This document shows positions 1 through 9,900 of a DNA stretch of 11,597 nt, in pieces. Below the pieces are notes generated by a model. That model worked only from the letters and a program-made list of their open reading frames with translations, made no database searches and was not told the origin of the DNA. Each line of letters opens with the position of its first letter. Within the stretch, counting starts at the first letter, position 1. A program made the position numbers and the translations under genes. Origin of the DNA: Polaribacter sp. (GTDB taxonomy: Bacteria; Bacteroidota; Bacteroidia; Flavobacteriales; Flavobacteriaceae); contig JAQWOW010000057.1 in assembly GCA_029245665.1 (NCBI GenBank), positions 1 to 11,597 of the forward strand. The letters run 5' to 3'.

Positions 1-116
1 TGTGCTTTTTTTTAAAAAATTATGAATAAAATTTAAAGCTCCATTATTAACTTTTAATACTAATTTTTTAAAGATCTAAAAATAAACAAAAACACTTTCT
101 ATTCTCTTGAAAATAG

Positions 117-124
117 TATATTTG
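117..124 (+). promoter_or_regulatory. Candidate -7 promoter element upstream of maeB
   Basis: The bases TATATTTG match the Bacteroidota -7 consensus TAnnTTTG exactly. They lie 23 bases upstream of the maeB ATG, which would give a short A/T-rich leader of about 16-18 bases. A convincing -33 TTG at the usual spacing is not visible: the nearest TTG (107-109) is only 7 bases upstream, which is too close. It is therefore a half-supported promoter, probably driving maeB and perhaps the genes behind it. The rest of bases 1-147 is AT-rich and shows no gene, hairpin terminator or repeat that I can support. Confidence 0.45.
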
Positions 125-147
125 TTAGTTTTAAACAAAAAAATTTT

Positions 148-2430
148 ATGAGCAACTCTAGAAAAAGACATGAAGCTTTATTATATCACGCAAAACCGAA
201 GCCAGGTAAAATAGAAGTTGTACCTTCTAAAAAGAATGCAACTCAGCATGACTTAGCATTGGCATATTCTCCCGGGGTTGCTGAGCCATGCTTAGAAATT
301 GCCAAAAAGAAAGAAAACGTTTACAAATATACTGCCAAGGGGAATTTAGTTGCTGTAATCACCAACGGAACAGCTGTTTTAGGCCTAGGTGATATTGGCC
401 CAGATGCCTCAAAACCAGTAATGGAAGGCAAAGGCTTACTCTTTAAAATATTTGCAGATATAGATGTTTTTGATATCGAAGTAGATGCCACTGACGTAGA
501 GCTTTTTATTCAAACTGTAAAGACAATTGCACCGACTTTTGGAGGCATTAATTTAGAAGATATTAAAGCGCCTGAAGCTTTTGAAATTGAAAGACGCTTG
601 AAAGAAGAATTAGACATTCCTGTGATGCATGATGATCAACACGGAACTGCAATTATCTCTGCAGCTGCCCTAAAAAACGCGATCGATATTACAAAAAAAG
701 ACATCAATCAATTAAAAATAGTTGTAAATGGTGCTGGAGCAGCAGCTATTTCTTGTACACGTTTATACATAAAGTTAGGCGTGAAAAGAGAAAATATTGT
801 TATGTGCGATAGCAAAGGTGTTATTAGAAATGATAGAGATAAACTTACATCACAAAAAGCAGAATTTGCAACGCATCGAGATATTCAGACGCTCGAAGAA
901 GCAATGCATAATTCAGATGTTTTTATCGGATTATCTAAAGGAAATATCGTTTCTCCTGAAATGCTTTTATCAATGGGAGACAATCCTATTGTTTTTGCAA
1001 TGGCAAATCCTGAACCAGAAATAGAGTATGATATTGCAGTCGCAACAAGAAATGATATCATCATGGCAACAGGAAGATCTGATCATCCTAACCAAGTTAA
1101 TAATGTGCTTGGTTTTCCGTTTATTTTCAGAGGAGCTTTAGATGTTAGAGCTACTAAAATTAATGAAGAAATGAAAATGGCTGCAGTTCATGCCCTAGCC
1201 AATTTAGCAAAAAAATCTGTCCCTGAACAGGTAAATATTGTATATGACGAAGTCAGTTTAACTTACGGAAGAGAATACATCATTCCAAAACCTTTTGACC
1301 CAAGATTAATTTATGAAATTCCTCCAGCAATCGCAAAAGCGGCTATGGATTCCGGTGTTGCTCTAGAACCCATTGAAGATTGGGACAAATATCGAGAACA
1401 ATTAATGGAAAGGTCTGGTTCTGGGAGCAAAGAAATTAGACTTTTACACAATAGAGCAAAAAGTAATAAAAAACGTATTATTTTTGCTGAAGCTGATCAT
1501 TTAGACGTTTTAAAAGCAGCGCAAAGAGTTCATGATGAGAAGCTAGGAAAGCCAATTTTACTGGGACGTAAAGAGGTGATTCTAGAATTGATGGAAGAAA
1601 TCGGATTTACGGCTAACATTCCCATTATAGACCCAAAAACTGACGAAGAAACTGAACGAAGAGAGCGTTTTGGAGAAATTTATTGGAAAAATAGACGCCG
1701 TAAAGGACGTACCTTTTCTGAAGCAAAAAAGTTAATGAGAGAACGTAATTATTTTGCTGCTATGATGGTCAATGAAGGAGAAGCAGATGCTTTGATTACA
1801 GGATACTCAAGACCATACCCAACAGTTGTAAAACCAATTTTTGAACTTATTGAAAAAGACAAAGGAATTTCTAAAATTGCTGCCACTAATTTAATGCTTA
1901 CCAAACAAGGTCCTTTATTTCTAGCAGACACCACTATAAATATAAATCCTACGGCCAAAGATTTAGTTAAAATAGCACTAATGACAGCTAATTTTGTGAA
2001 AATGTTTGGAATAAAGCCAAAGATGGCAATGGTTTCTTTTTCTAACTTTGGATCTTCCAATACAGAAACTTCTAAAAAAATTAGTGATGCGGTTTCCTAC
2101 TTGCACCGTCATTTTCCAGAAACAGTTGTAGATGGTGAGCTTCAAGCAGATTTTGCTTTAAATCCAGAAATGCTAGCCAAAGAATTTCCGTTTTCGAAAT
2201 TAAATGGTAAAAAAGTAAATGTCTTAATTTTTCCTAATTTAGAATCTGCAAACATCACCTACAAATTACTAAAAGAACTAAATAACTCAGAATCTATAGG
2301 GCCTGTAATTTTAGGTTTGAGCAAGCCTGTTCATATTTTACAGTTAGGAGCAAGTGTTGATGAAATGGTAAATATGGCGGCCTTAGCAGCTGTAGATGCT
2401 CAAGAAAAAGGAAAAAGAAAGAACCCATAA
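148..2430 (+). CDS. maeB: NADP-dependent malic enzyme (MaeB type, malic enzyme-phosphotransacetylase fusion)
   Basis: Cytoplasmic enzyme expected to oxidatively decarboxylate malate to pyruvate with reduction of NADP+, linking the TCA cycle to pyruvate/acetyl-CoA and NADPH supply. The 760-residue length is typical of the MaeB hybrid class. The N-terminal malic enzyme part (about 1-425) shows SPGVAEPC at 41-48, GDIG at 81-84, GINLEDIKAPEAFEIE at 133-148 (metal-ligand candidates E137, D138), HDDQHGTAI at 161-169, a dinucleotide-binding GAGAA at 195-199, and FAMANPEPE at 283-291. The C-terminal part (about 431-760) resembles phosphate acetyl/butyryltransferase, with ADTTININPTA near 593-603. It reads PVHILQLG at 727-734, where true phosphotransacetylases have an NDLSRG-like catalytic loop, so this domain is probably regulatory (acetyl-CoA sensing) rather than catalytic. 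The ATG start follows an A-rich leader, and a TATATTTG element lies upstream. NADP preference is inferred from the family. ruvA follows after 33 bases. Confidence 0.95.
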   Translation: MSNSRKRHEALLYHAKPKPGKIEVVPSKKNATQHDLALAYSPGVAEPCLEIAKKKENVYKYTAKGNLVAVITNGTAVLGLGDIGPDASKPVMEGKGLLFKIFADIDVFDIEVDATDVELFIQTVKTIAPTFGGINLEDIKAPEAFEIERRLKEELDIPVMHDDQHGTAIISAAALKNAIDITKKDINQLKIVVNGAGAAAISCTRLYIKLGVKRENIVMCDSKGVIRNDRDKLTSQKAEFATHRDIQTLEEAMHNSDVFIGLSKGNIVSPEMLLSMGDNPIVFAMANPEPEIEYDIAVATRNDIIMATGRSDHPNQVNNVLGFPFIFRGALDVRATKINEEMKMAAVHALANLAKKSVPEQVNIVYDEVSLTYGREYIIPKPFDPRLIYEIPPAIAKAAMDSGVALEPIEDWDKYREQLMERSGSGSKEIRLLHNRAKSNKKRIIFAEADHLDVLKAAQRVHDEKLGKPILLGRKEVILELMEEIGFTANIPIIDPKTDEETERRERFGEIYWKNRRRKGRTFSEAKKLMRERNYFAAMMVNEGEADALITGYSRPYPTVVKPIFELIEKDKGISKIAATNLMLTKQGPLFLADTTININPTAKDLVKIALMTANFVKMFGIKPKMAMVSFSNFGSSNTETSKKISDAVSYLHRHFPETVVDGELQADFALNPEMLAKEFPFSKLNGKKVNVLIFPNLESANITYKLLKELNNSESIGPVILGLSKPVHILQLGASVDEMVNMAALAAVDAQEKGKRKNP

Positions 2431-2463
2431 AATTATTACTTTACAAACAAGAAATAAACCGAT

Positions 2464-3045
2464 ATGATTACACAAATTAGAGGAAGATTGGTAGAGAAGA
2501 ATCCAACTGAGATTGTTGTAGATTGCAATGGTGTTGGATATTTACTTCATATTTCTTTAAATACTTTTTCTAGTTTACCAGATGACGAAGCTGTAATTTT
2601 ATACACACATTTATCAATAAGAGAAGATGCACATACTCTTTTTGGCTTTATCACTAAAACAGAAAGAGCTGTTTTTAAATTATTAATTTCTGTTTCTGGT
2701 GTTGGGCCAAGTATTGCAAGAACGATGTTGTCTTCAATGACCGCTGAAGAAATACAACATGCAATAGCATCAGAAAACATCCCTTTAATACAATCTGTGA
2801 AAGGAATTGGAGCAAAGACAGCACAAAGAGTCATTGTCGATTTAAAAGATAAAATTTTGAAAACTTTTAATATCGATGAAGTTTCTACATTTGTAGACAA
2901 TACCAATAAAGATCAAGCGTTATCTGCTTTAGAGGTTTTAGGTTTTAATAAAAAACAATCCGAAAAAATTATTTCTATGCTTTTAAAAGAAAACCCAGAG
3001 TCCTCCGTTGAAAATTTAATAAAATTAGCGCTAAAGAATTTATAA
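2464..3045 (+). CDS. ruvA: Holliday junction branch migration complex subunit RuvA
   Basis: RuvA binds four-way DNA junctions as a tetramer and loads the RuvB ATPase for branch migration in recombination and repair. The 193-residue length is normal. Domain I (about 1-63) is the OB fold, starting MITQIRGRLV and carrying NGVGYLLHIS (22-31) and the HLSIREDAHTLFGF block (49-62). Domain II has two helix-hairpin-helix motifs, SVSGVGPSIA (76-85) and SVKGIGAKTAQR (111-122). After an acidic, Asn/Lys-rich linker (about 135-150), domain III (about 148-193) is the RuvB-contacting helical domain with ALSALEVLGFNKKQ. It starts 33 bases after maeB and ends 4 bases before the sprA start, so it is likely cotranscribed with both. 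The placement next to sprA says nothing about secretion; it looks like a housekeeping gene in a shared operon. No ruvB or ruvC is in the window. Confidence 0.96.
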   Translation: MITQIRGRLVEKNPTEIVVDCNGVGYLLHISLNTFSSLPDDEAVILYTHLSIREDAHTLFGFITKTERAVFKLLISVSGVGPSIARTMLSSMTAEEIQHAIASENIPLIQSVKGIGAKTAQRVIVDLKDKILKTFNIDEVSTFVDNTNKDQALSALEVLGFNKKQSEKIISMLLKENPESSVENLIKLALKNL

Positions 3046-3049
3046 TAAT

Positions 3050-6000
3050 TTGAATCCTTTTTTTAAAAAAATATTTTTATTGCTTGTTTTTGCTTTCTTG
3101 GCAAACTCATCTTTGTACGCACAAAAAATTCAAGAAAATGATTCAACAACTGTAAAAAAAGACAGTATACAATTAAAATACAATTTTAAAAAGAGTCAAA
3201 CTGGTGGTCTTTTTTTAGATTATCTAGCAAAGAAAGAAATTATCTTTGATAAGGATTTAAACAAGTATGTAATTTTAGAAAAAATTGGAGATTACCATAC
3301 AAGAACCCCTGTCTTTCTTTCCCCAAAAGAATATACGCAATATCGTTTAAGAAGAGACATGACGCAATACTTTAAAGATAAAGTAAGTGCAACAAACTCA
3401 AAGAAAAAAGGTGCAGCAGCAGCGCAAAGAGATTTATTACCAACATATTATGTGAATTCCGATTTTTTTGAATCTATCTTTGGTGGAAATACCATTAAAT
3501 TTACTCCAACCGGTAGTTTGAATTTAAAATTAGGCTTTATCTATCAAAATACAGAAAACCCTCAATTATCGGAAGAAAACAGAAGCAGCTTTACCTTTGA
3601 TTTTGACCAACAAATTAATGCCAGTATTAAGGCTAACGTTGGGGAGCGTCTAGAATTTACCGCAAATTACGACACACAATCTACATTCGATTTTCAAAAT
3701 TTAGTGAAAATAGATTTTTCACCAACTGAAGATGACATCTTGCAAGGAATAGAAGCAGGTAATATTTCGATGCCTGTTAAAAATTCTTTAATTAATGGAG
3801 CACAAAGCCTATTTGGTTTAAAAACAGAGTTAAAATTTGGAAACACAAATATAACCGCTGTTTTTTCTCAACAAAATTCAGAAAGTAAAACTATCGTATC
3901 AGAGGGCGGAGCTTCAATACAACCTTTTCAATTAAAAGCAACAGACTATGACAATGATCGTCACTTTTTCTTATCACAATATTTTATAGATAATTATGCA
4001 AATTCTCTTAAAAACTACCCTTTAGTAAATAGTCAAGTAAATATTACTAGAGTAGAGGTTTGGATTACAAATAGAAACTCAAGCACAGAGGATTTCAGAA
4101 GTATCGTTGCTTTAGCTGACATCGGTGAATCTGATAATAATGTTTTGGTAAATCAAACAGGTGATGTATTACCAACAAACCCTCCATTTACTTCTGGAGG
4201 AAACATTCCTACAAATGAATCTAATAATTTGTTCGCTTTATTAACTACAAATAGTGGAATTAGAAATATTTCTTCTGTAAATAGTACATTGCAAGAGTAT
4301 AATATGGAGGAAGGTACAGATTACTCTATCTTAGAGAATGCTCGAAAATTAGACGCCAATGAATTTAAAATAAATAATCAATTAGGTTTTATTTCTTTAA
4401 ACAGGAGACTAAATGATGGAGAAGTATTGGCCGTTGCTTATGAATATACCGTTGCTGGAGGAGTTACAGGAAGTACAAAAAACTCTTTTAAAGTGGGTGA
4501 ATTTTCAAATGATGGAATTCAATCTCCCAACGCTTTAGCTGTAAAATTATTACGCAGTGAAATTTTAAAAACAAAAAGAGATGATGGTAGTGGGGGAGAA
4601 GAATCTTTTCCTACATGGCGTTTAATGATGAAAAACGTCTATGCACTCGGTGCTTTCCCGCTGACACAAGATGGTTTTCGTTTCGAGATTCAATATAGAG
4701 ATGATCAAACCGGAATTTCTTCTAATGTTTTACAAAACGCTAAAACAACTGGAATCTCTAATTTACCATTAATACAAATTTTAAAATTAGATCAATTAGA
4801 TCAAAGTCAATTTAGATCTCCTGATGGATTTTTTGATTATATAGAAGGCATTACTGTTAATTCTCAAAATGGTTTTATCTTTTTCCCAGAACCAGAACCC
4901 TTTGGGATTGATTTAGTGAAACAAAACTCTAATGATATTGGTTTAGATGAAGTATTAGACGATTCTTTTTTGTTCAAAGAATTATATTTAAATACAAAAA
5001 TTAATATCCAAAATAACTTTCAGGATAAAGATAAATATTTTTTAAAGGGTTATTTTAAATCAGAAAATTCGGGGGGAATTCCTATAGGAGCATTTAATGT
5101 CCCAAGAGGCTCTGTAAAAGTAACTGCCGGAGGAAGACAACTAGTTGAAGGTGTTGATTATGTAGTAGATTATCAATTAGGACGCGTACAAATTATTGAT
5201 CCAGGGTTACAATCCTCTGGAACACCAATAAATGTCTCTACAGAAAATAATGCGGTCTTTAATCAACAACGAAAAACTTTTATGGGAGTAGATGTTGAAC
5301 ATAAATTCTCTGATAAATTTATAGTGGGTGCCACTATTTTAAATGTGAATGAAAGACCGATTACACAAAAGGTAAACTTTGGCTCAGACCCTATAAACAA
5401 TACTATGTTTGGAGCTAATATTAATTATTCTGCTGAAGTTCCTTTCTTTACAAAATTGGCAAATAAATTGCCTTTTGTAGACACAGATGCTCCCTCTAAT
5501 GTATCCGTTAGAGCAGATATGGCCTATTTACTTCCTGGAACTCCAAGTGGTATAGATGTGACCGGAGCTGCTACCTCTTACATAGACGATTTTGAAGCCT
5601 CTCAAATTCCTATTAGCATACTATCTCCCTTAGACTGGCACGAAGCGAGTACTCCTAAATTTTTTACTGGTTTTAACGGAGAGCAAGATGATTTGTCCTA
5701 CAATTACAAAAGAGGAAAGTTAGCTTGGTACAATATTGATCAAATTTTTTATGGGGCCGGAGACACCCCTTCTAATATCAACGCTGACGAACTTTCGCGA
5801 GCAGAAACAAGACAAATTAATTACAGTGAATTATTTCCAAATGTTCAATTAGATATCACTCAAAACTCTTTAGTTAGAACGTTGGATTTAGCGTATTTCC
5901 CTTCAGAAAGGGGTTCATATAATTTCAATACAAATAATAATGATGTTGAAAATGATGGAACTTTTAAGAATCCGCAACAAAATTGGGGTGGTATCATGAG

Positions 6001-6961
6001 GTCTTTAACGACAAATAATTTCGACCAAGCAAACGTTGAATATATTCAATTTTGGGTAATGGATCCTTATGAAAATTACTCCATCACTAATGAAGAAGGG
6101 CTTCCACAAGGGGTAGATCCATCAGATCCCTCAAATCAGATTGGTGATATGTATATTAATTTAGGAAATGTTTCTGAAGATATTTTAAAAGACAGTCGGA
6201 AAATGTATGAGAATGGATTGCCAGAAACTGGTGGAAATTTAAATACAGATCTAACCACTTGGGGTAAAGTACCTAAAAACCCTTCAATTATTTATTCCTT
6301 CAATGAACAAGATGCAGCAAGAGCGAACCAAGATGTTGGTTTTGATGGCTTATCTGATGCTGAAGAGTTTTCTAAATATAGCGCTACAATTACGAACTTT
6401 AGTAAATTAAATCCCAATGATCCTGCCTCAGATAACTTTCAATTTTTTAGAGGTAGTGAGTTAGACGCGGTTAATGCTTCTATTATTACAAGATATAAAA
6501 ATTATAACAATACAGAAGGGAACTCTCCAACTTTAAATCAGTCTAAAGAAGCCTATCCAACATCTTCAACAACATATCCAGACGTAGAAGATATTAACAG
6601 AGATCAAACTATGAATACTGTAGAAAGTTACTACGAGTATAAAGTTTCTATGAATAGGAATGACTTGGTTGTTGGAAAGAATTTTATCGTAGACGAAAAA
6701 ACTACCGATGTTACTTTAGAAAATGGAGCAACTCAAAAAACAAGATGGTATCAATTCAGAGTTCCTATAAGAAGTGGAATCCCTAAAAATGGAATTACAG
6801 ACTTTAATAGCATTCGTTTTATAAGACTCTTTTTAACAAACTTTAAAATGCCAGTAGTAGTTCGTTTTGGGGAGTTAGATTTGGTTCGTGGAGATTGGAG
6901 ACGCTATACACGAACGTTGGATGAATCAATAGATCAAGTAGATTTAAATGATGATGAATAA
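3050..6961 (+). CDS. sprA: Cell surface protein SprA (Sov), N-terminal piece of a frame-split gene
   Basis: SprA is the giant outer-membrane beta-barrel that forms the T9SS translocon; in gliding Bacteroidota it is needed to export adhesins such as SprB. This piece encodes 1303 residues. It opens with a signal peptide (about 1-24: Lys at 6-7, hydrophobic core, probable cleavage after LYA before Q25), then a conserved pre-barrel region, and strand-rich sequence alternating with long Asn/Ser/Asp-rich loops. The block around residue 844 (YIDDFEASQIPISILSPLDW) and the DRNN-type loops are SprA-like. The start is TTG at 3050: a frame stop at 3032-3034 bounds it upstream, and the next in-frame ATG (about residue 104) would remove the signal peptide. 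The frame ends at TAA 6959-6961 after LNDDE, in mid-protein, with no beta-barrel C-terminal end; SprA sequence resumes at once in another frame. The family call is strong; whether this piece is functional alone is doubtful. Confidence 0.93.
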   Translation: MNPFFKKIFLLLVFAFLANSSLYAQKIQENDSTTVKKDSIQLKYNFKKSQTGGLFLDYLAKKEIIFDKDLNKYVILEKIGDYHTRTPVFLSPKEYTQYRLRRDMTQYFKDKVSATNSKKKGAAAAQRDLLPTYYVNSDFFESIFGGNTIKFTPTGSLNLKLGFIYQNTENPQLSEENRSSFTFDFDQQINASIKANVGERLEFTANYDTQSTFDFQNLVKIDFSPTEDDILQGIEAGNISMPVKNSLINGAQSLFGLKTELKFGNTNITAVFSQQNSESKTIVSEGGASIQPFQLKATDYDNDRHFFLSQYFIDNYANSLKNYPLVNSQVNITRVEVWITNRNSSTEDFRSIVALADIGESDNNVLVNQTGDVLPTNPPFTSGGNIPTNESNNLFALLTTNSGIRNISSVNSTLQEYNMEEGTDYSILENARKLDANEFKINNQLGFISLNRRLNDGEVLAVAYEYTVAGGVTGSTKNSFKVGEFSNDGIQSPNALAVKLLRSEILKTKRDDGSGGEESFPTWRLMMKNVYALGAFPLTQDGFRFEIQYRDDQTGISSNVLQNAKTTGISNLPLIQILKLDQLDQSQFRSPDGFFDYIEGITVNSQNGFIFFPEPEPFGIDLVKQNSNDIGLDEVLDDSFLFKELYLNTKINIQNNFQDKDKYFLKGYFKSENSGGIPIGAFNVPRGSVKVTAGGRQLVEGVDYVVDYQLGRVQIIDPGLQSSGTPINVSTENNAVFNQQRKTFMGVDVEHKFSDKFIVGATILNVNERPITQKVNFGSDPINNTMFGANINYSAEVPFFTKLANKLPFVDTDAPSNVSVRADMAYLLPGTPSGIDVTGAATSYIDDFEASQIPISILSPLDWHEASTPKFFTGFNGEQDDLSYNYKRGKLAWYNIDQIFYGAGDTPSNINADELSRAETRQINYSELFPNVQLDITQNSLVRTLDLAYFPSERGSYNFNTNNNDVENDGTFKNPQQNWGGIMRSLTTNNFDQANVEYIQFWVMDPYENYSITNEEGLPQGVDPSDPSNQIGDMYINLGNVSEDILKDSRKMYENGLPETGGNLNTDLTTWGKVPKNPSIIYSFNEQDAARANQDVGFDGLSDAEEFSKYSATITNFSKLNPNDPASDNFQFFRGSELDAVNASIITRYKNYNNTEGNSPTLNQSKEAYPTSSTTYPDVEDINRDQTMNTVESYYEYKVSMNRNDLVVGKNFIVDEKTTDVTLENGATQKTRWYQFRVPIRSGIPKNGITDFNSIRFIRLFLTNFKMPVVVRFGELDLVRGDWRRYTRTLDESIDQVDLNDDE

Positions 6962-6972
6962 AAGATTTTGAA
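6955..6972 (+). other. Frameshift junction in sprA with stops in all three + frames
   Basis: Within 17 bases there is TGA at 6955-6957 (frame of the C-terminal piece), TAA at 6959-6961 (frame of the N-terminal piece) and TGA at 6969-6971 (third frame). From 6958 on, the C-terminal frame reads I-K-D-F-E before the GTG at 6973, and those residues run smoothly into the SprA-like VGVVSIEQNEG. Because an extra base placed before 6955 would bring the TGA into frame, and one placed after 6961 would leave the TAA in frame, the missing base must lie within about 6956-6961. A net loss of one base, or a gain of two, fits. The neighbouring A-run is only four bases long. Confidence 0.8.
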
Positions 6973-9900
6973 GTGGGTGTTGTTAGTATTGAACAAAATG
7001 AAGGAAGTTACATTCAGCCACCAGGAATAGAAAGAGAACGCTTGCAAGGAAGTACTACTGTTCAACTTCAAAATGAACAATCTGTAACCCTAAAAGTGAA
7101 AGACTTACCCGCGAATAAAGCAAGGGCAATTTATAAAAACATCAGCATAGATTTAAGACGGTTTAAGAATTTGAAAATGTTTATGCATCTTCAAAAAAAC
7201 GAAGGGGCTCTTGCCATTAATGATGATGATTTTTCTGCAATCATAAGATTGGGTACAGATTTAAATGATAATTATTATCAAATTGAGCTGCCTTTAAAAG
7301 TTTCATTGAATGGCACATCTGCTTTAGATCTGTGGCCAGAAGCAAATAATTTAGATGCTTTTTTAGAAACTTTTGGAAAAGTGAAATTAGAAAGAGATAA
7401 ACTCGATTTTTCAATTACCGATTTGTATACATCTACAGAACAAGATCCAGAAATTTTGTATACAATTTCTGTAAAAGGAAACCCAACTTTAGCGCAATTA
7501 AAAACCATTGTTTTAGGTCTAAAAAACAACACCCCTTCACCAATAAGTGGAGAGATTTGGTTCAATGAATTACGTTCTGCTGGTTTCGATAATAAAGGTG
7601 GTTGGGCAGCTGTAATGAATGCAGATGCAAATTTTGCTGATATTGCAAATGTATCATTAGCGGGAAGTATGTCTACAATTGGTTTTGGAAATGTAGAAGA
7701 AAGAGTAAACCAGCGAAGTTTAAATGAAACAAAACAGTATGATGTTGCTACCACTATAAATTTAGGAAAAGTTTTAACTCCTGTAAAATGGGGAATTCAA
7801 TTGCCAATGAGTTATAGTGTTGGAGAACAGTATATAGACCCAAAATTCGACCCTCAATATCAAGACGTAAAATTAGCAGATGCCTTAAGTGAAAACGACA
7901 ATAGTGAGTTTTCTAGGGATTATACCAAGAGAACTAGTATTAGTTTTACAAATGTAAAAAAGAACAGAAACCCAAATTCTACAAAAAAACCTAAATTTTA
8001 CGATGTAGAAAACTTGGCAGTCTCTTATGCTCATAACAAAGAGTTTCAAAGAAATTATAATATAAAAAAACGTATTAGAGAAAGTGTTAGAGCCTCTGCT
8101 TCCTATAATTTTAATTTTAAATCTAAACCCATAGAATTCTTTAAAAGTGATTCAATATTAAAAAGTAAATACTGGAAAATAATAAAAGATATTAACTTCA
8201 ACCCTGTTCCAAAAACATTTGCTATTAACTCTAGTATCAATAGAAATTACAACGAGCAACAATCTAGAAATTTAGTAGAAGGATTAGCTCCTCAGCCAGA
8301 ATTAAAACAACGCCGTTTTTTGTTTGATTGGGATTATACAATTGGTTTTGATTTAACAAAATCATTGAAATTAAACTTCAATGCAACTAATAGTTACATT
8401 TATGATACATTTAATAATGATGAAGAAATTCAAGTCTTTGATGATTTCTTTAATATGGGAAGAGCAAATCATTATCATCAAAAATTAAACGCAGCCTATA
8501 ATTTACCAATTGATAAAATTCCGTTTTTAAAATTTATAAAAGCAGATTATGCCTATACAGCAGATTTTGATTGGCAAGCGGCACCTCAAAACACAATAAA
8601 TGTAAATGGAATTGACGTTCCTTCTCTAAAGCTCATAGGAAATACAATTCAGAATGCAAATACACACAATTTTAATACAACCTTAAATTTTGATAGTTTC
8701 TACAAAGGGCTTCGTTTTGAAAGGCTTTTAATGACTAAAAATCAACGTAAAAAAACAAAAGGATCAAGAAATAATGGTTTTCCAGGTGCTTCTAGAAGGA
8801 TTTCTCAAAAGAAAAAATTATCCACAGGAAAGAAGATATTAAAAGCAACGTATGATATTGTTACTTCAGTGAAACAAGGTAAAATTAGTTATTCAGAAAA
8901 TAACGGACAATTATTACCGGGTTATACTGAAGACATTGGTTTTCTTGGAGGAGCTCCTACTTCTTTTGCCTTTGGTAGTCAAGTAGACATTAGAAATAGA
9001 GCTTTAGAAAATGGTTGGTTTGTAACCAGAAACCAAGGCGATGACTATTATAACAAAACTTTTAGCAAAACACATTACAATAAATTAGATTATACATTTA
9101 CCTTAAAACCAATTAAGGATTTAAATATTGACGTTAGAGGAAATAAAATTCAAACAAGAAATATTTCTCAACAACTAGATCTTATTGATGGGAATACTCA
9201 ATTTGAAGAGACTCCTTTCTTTGAAACAGGAAACTTCAGCACCAGTCATTCTATGCTTTCCACAGCATTCAAAGATGGAGATGTTTTATTTCAGAATTTA
9301 AGAGACTACAGAGGTCTCATTGCCAATAGGCTTGCGTTAGAGAATGGAGTTCCTATAAGTGGTTTTGGGCAAAACAGCCAACAAGTTTTATTACCCGCTT
9401 TTATGGCTGCATATTCCGGTAAAAGTCCAGACAAAGTAAATACCGGTTTGTTTAGAAACATTCCAATCCCGAATTGGACATTGCGATACAGTGGTTTAAC
9501 GAAGTTAAAGTTTTTTAAGAAAAACTTTAGTAATTTTGTTATTTCTCACGGATACAGGTCCTCTTATACTGTCTCAAGTTTTACAAATAATTTACAACAT
9601 GACAGAAGCAATCCATTTGCGAATAGTAATATTGCAAATAATTATGAACCTGAACTATTAGTCTCTGCAGTTACCTTGGTTGATGAGTTTTCGCCTCTAA
9701 TTAAAGTAGATATGAAAATGAGAAATTCATTCTCTTTAAGAGGTGAAGTAAAAAGAGACAGAACCTTAACAATGAATTTTAACAATAGCACATTAACAGA
9801 TATTAGGGGTACTGAATACATCTTCGGAATGGGATATATCTTTAAAGATGTGAAGTTCAATACTCGTTTTACAGGGAAAAAACAAACCTTAAAAGGAGAT

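Noticed and set aside
1..147. Tail of an upstream gene or a small RNA in the leader
   Set aside because: Frames at the left edge close within 8 codons and give no recognisable sequence; no stable hairpin could be seen in the AT-rich DNA.
797..1024. 75-codon + strand frame inside maeB
   Set aside because: Overlaps the dinucleotide-binding part of maeB in another frame, with low-complexity, unrecognisable protein.
1749..2060. Antisense open frame inside maeB
   Set aside because: It lies fully opposite conserved phosphotransacetylase-like coding sequence and has no recognisable domain; shadow frame.
2547..2906. Antisense open frame inside ruvA
   Set aside because: Opposes conserved helix-hairpin-helix coding sequence; no domain, no promoter; shadow frame.
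4786..4820. Short direct repeat TTAGATCAA in sprA
   Set aside because: Encodes LDQLDQ within an ordinary coding stretch, with only two copies; no sign of a mobile or regulatory repeat.
6940..6975. Programmed ribosomal frameshift or transcriptional slippage joining the two sprA frames
   Set aside because: There is no X-XXY-YYZ slippery heptamer before the stop (codons are GAT GAT GAA TAA), re-pairing of the GAA tRNA one base back would face TGA, and the nearby A-run is only four bases, too short for typical polymerase slippage.
7278..7754. 158-codon antisense frame inside sprA
   Set aside because: Explained by codon bias of the strongly conserved sprA strand; no signal, motif or start context of its own.
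9642..9860. 72-codon antisense frame near the 3' end of sprA
   Set aside because: Short, lies opposite barrel-coding sequence, and has no recognisable motif; shadow frame.
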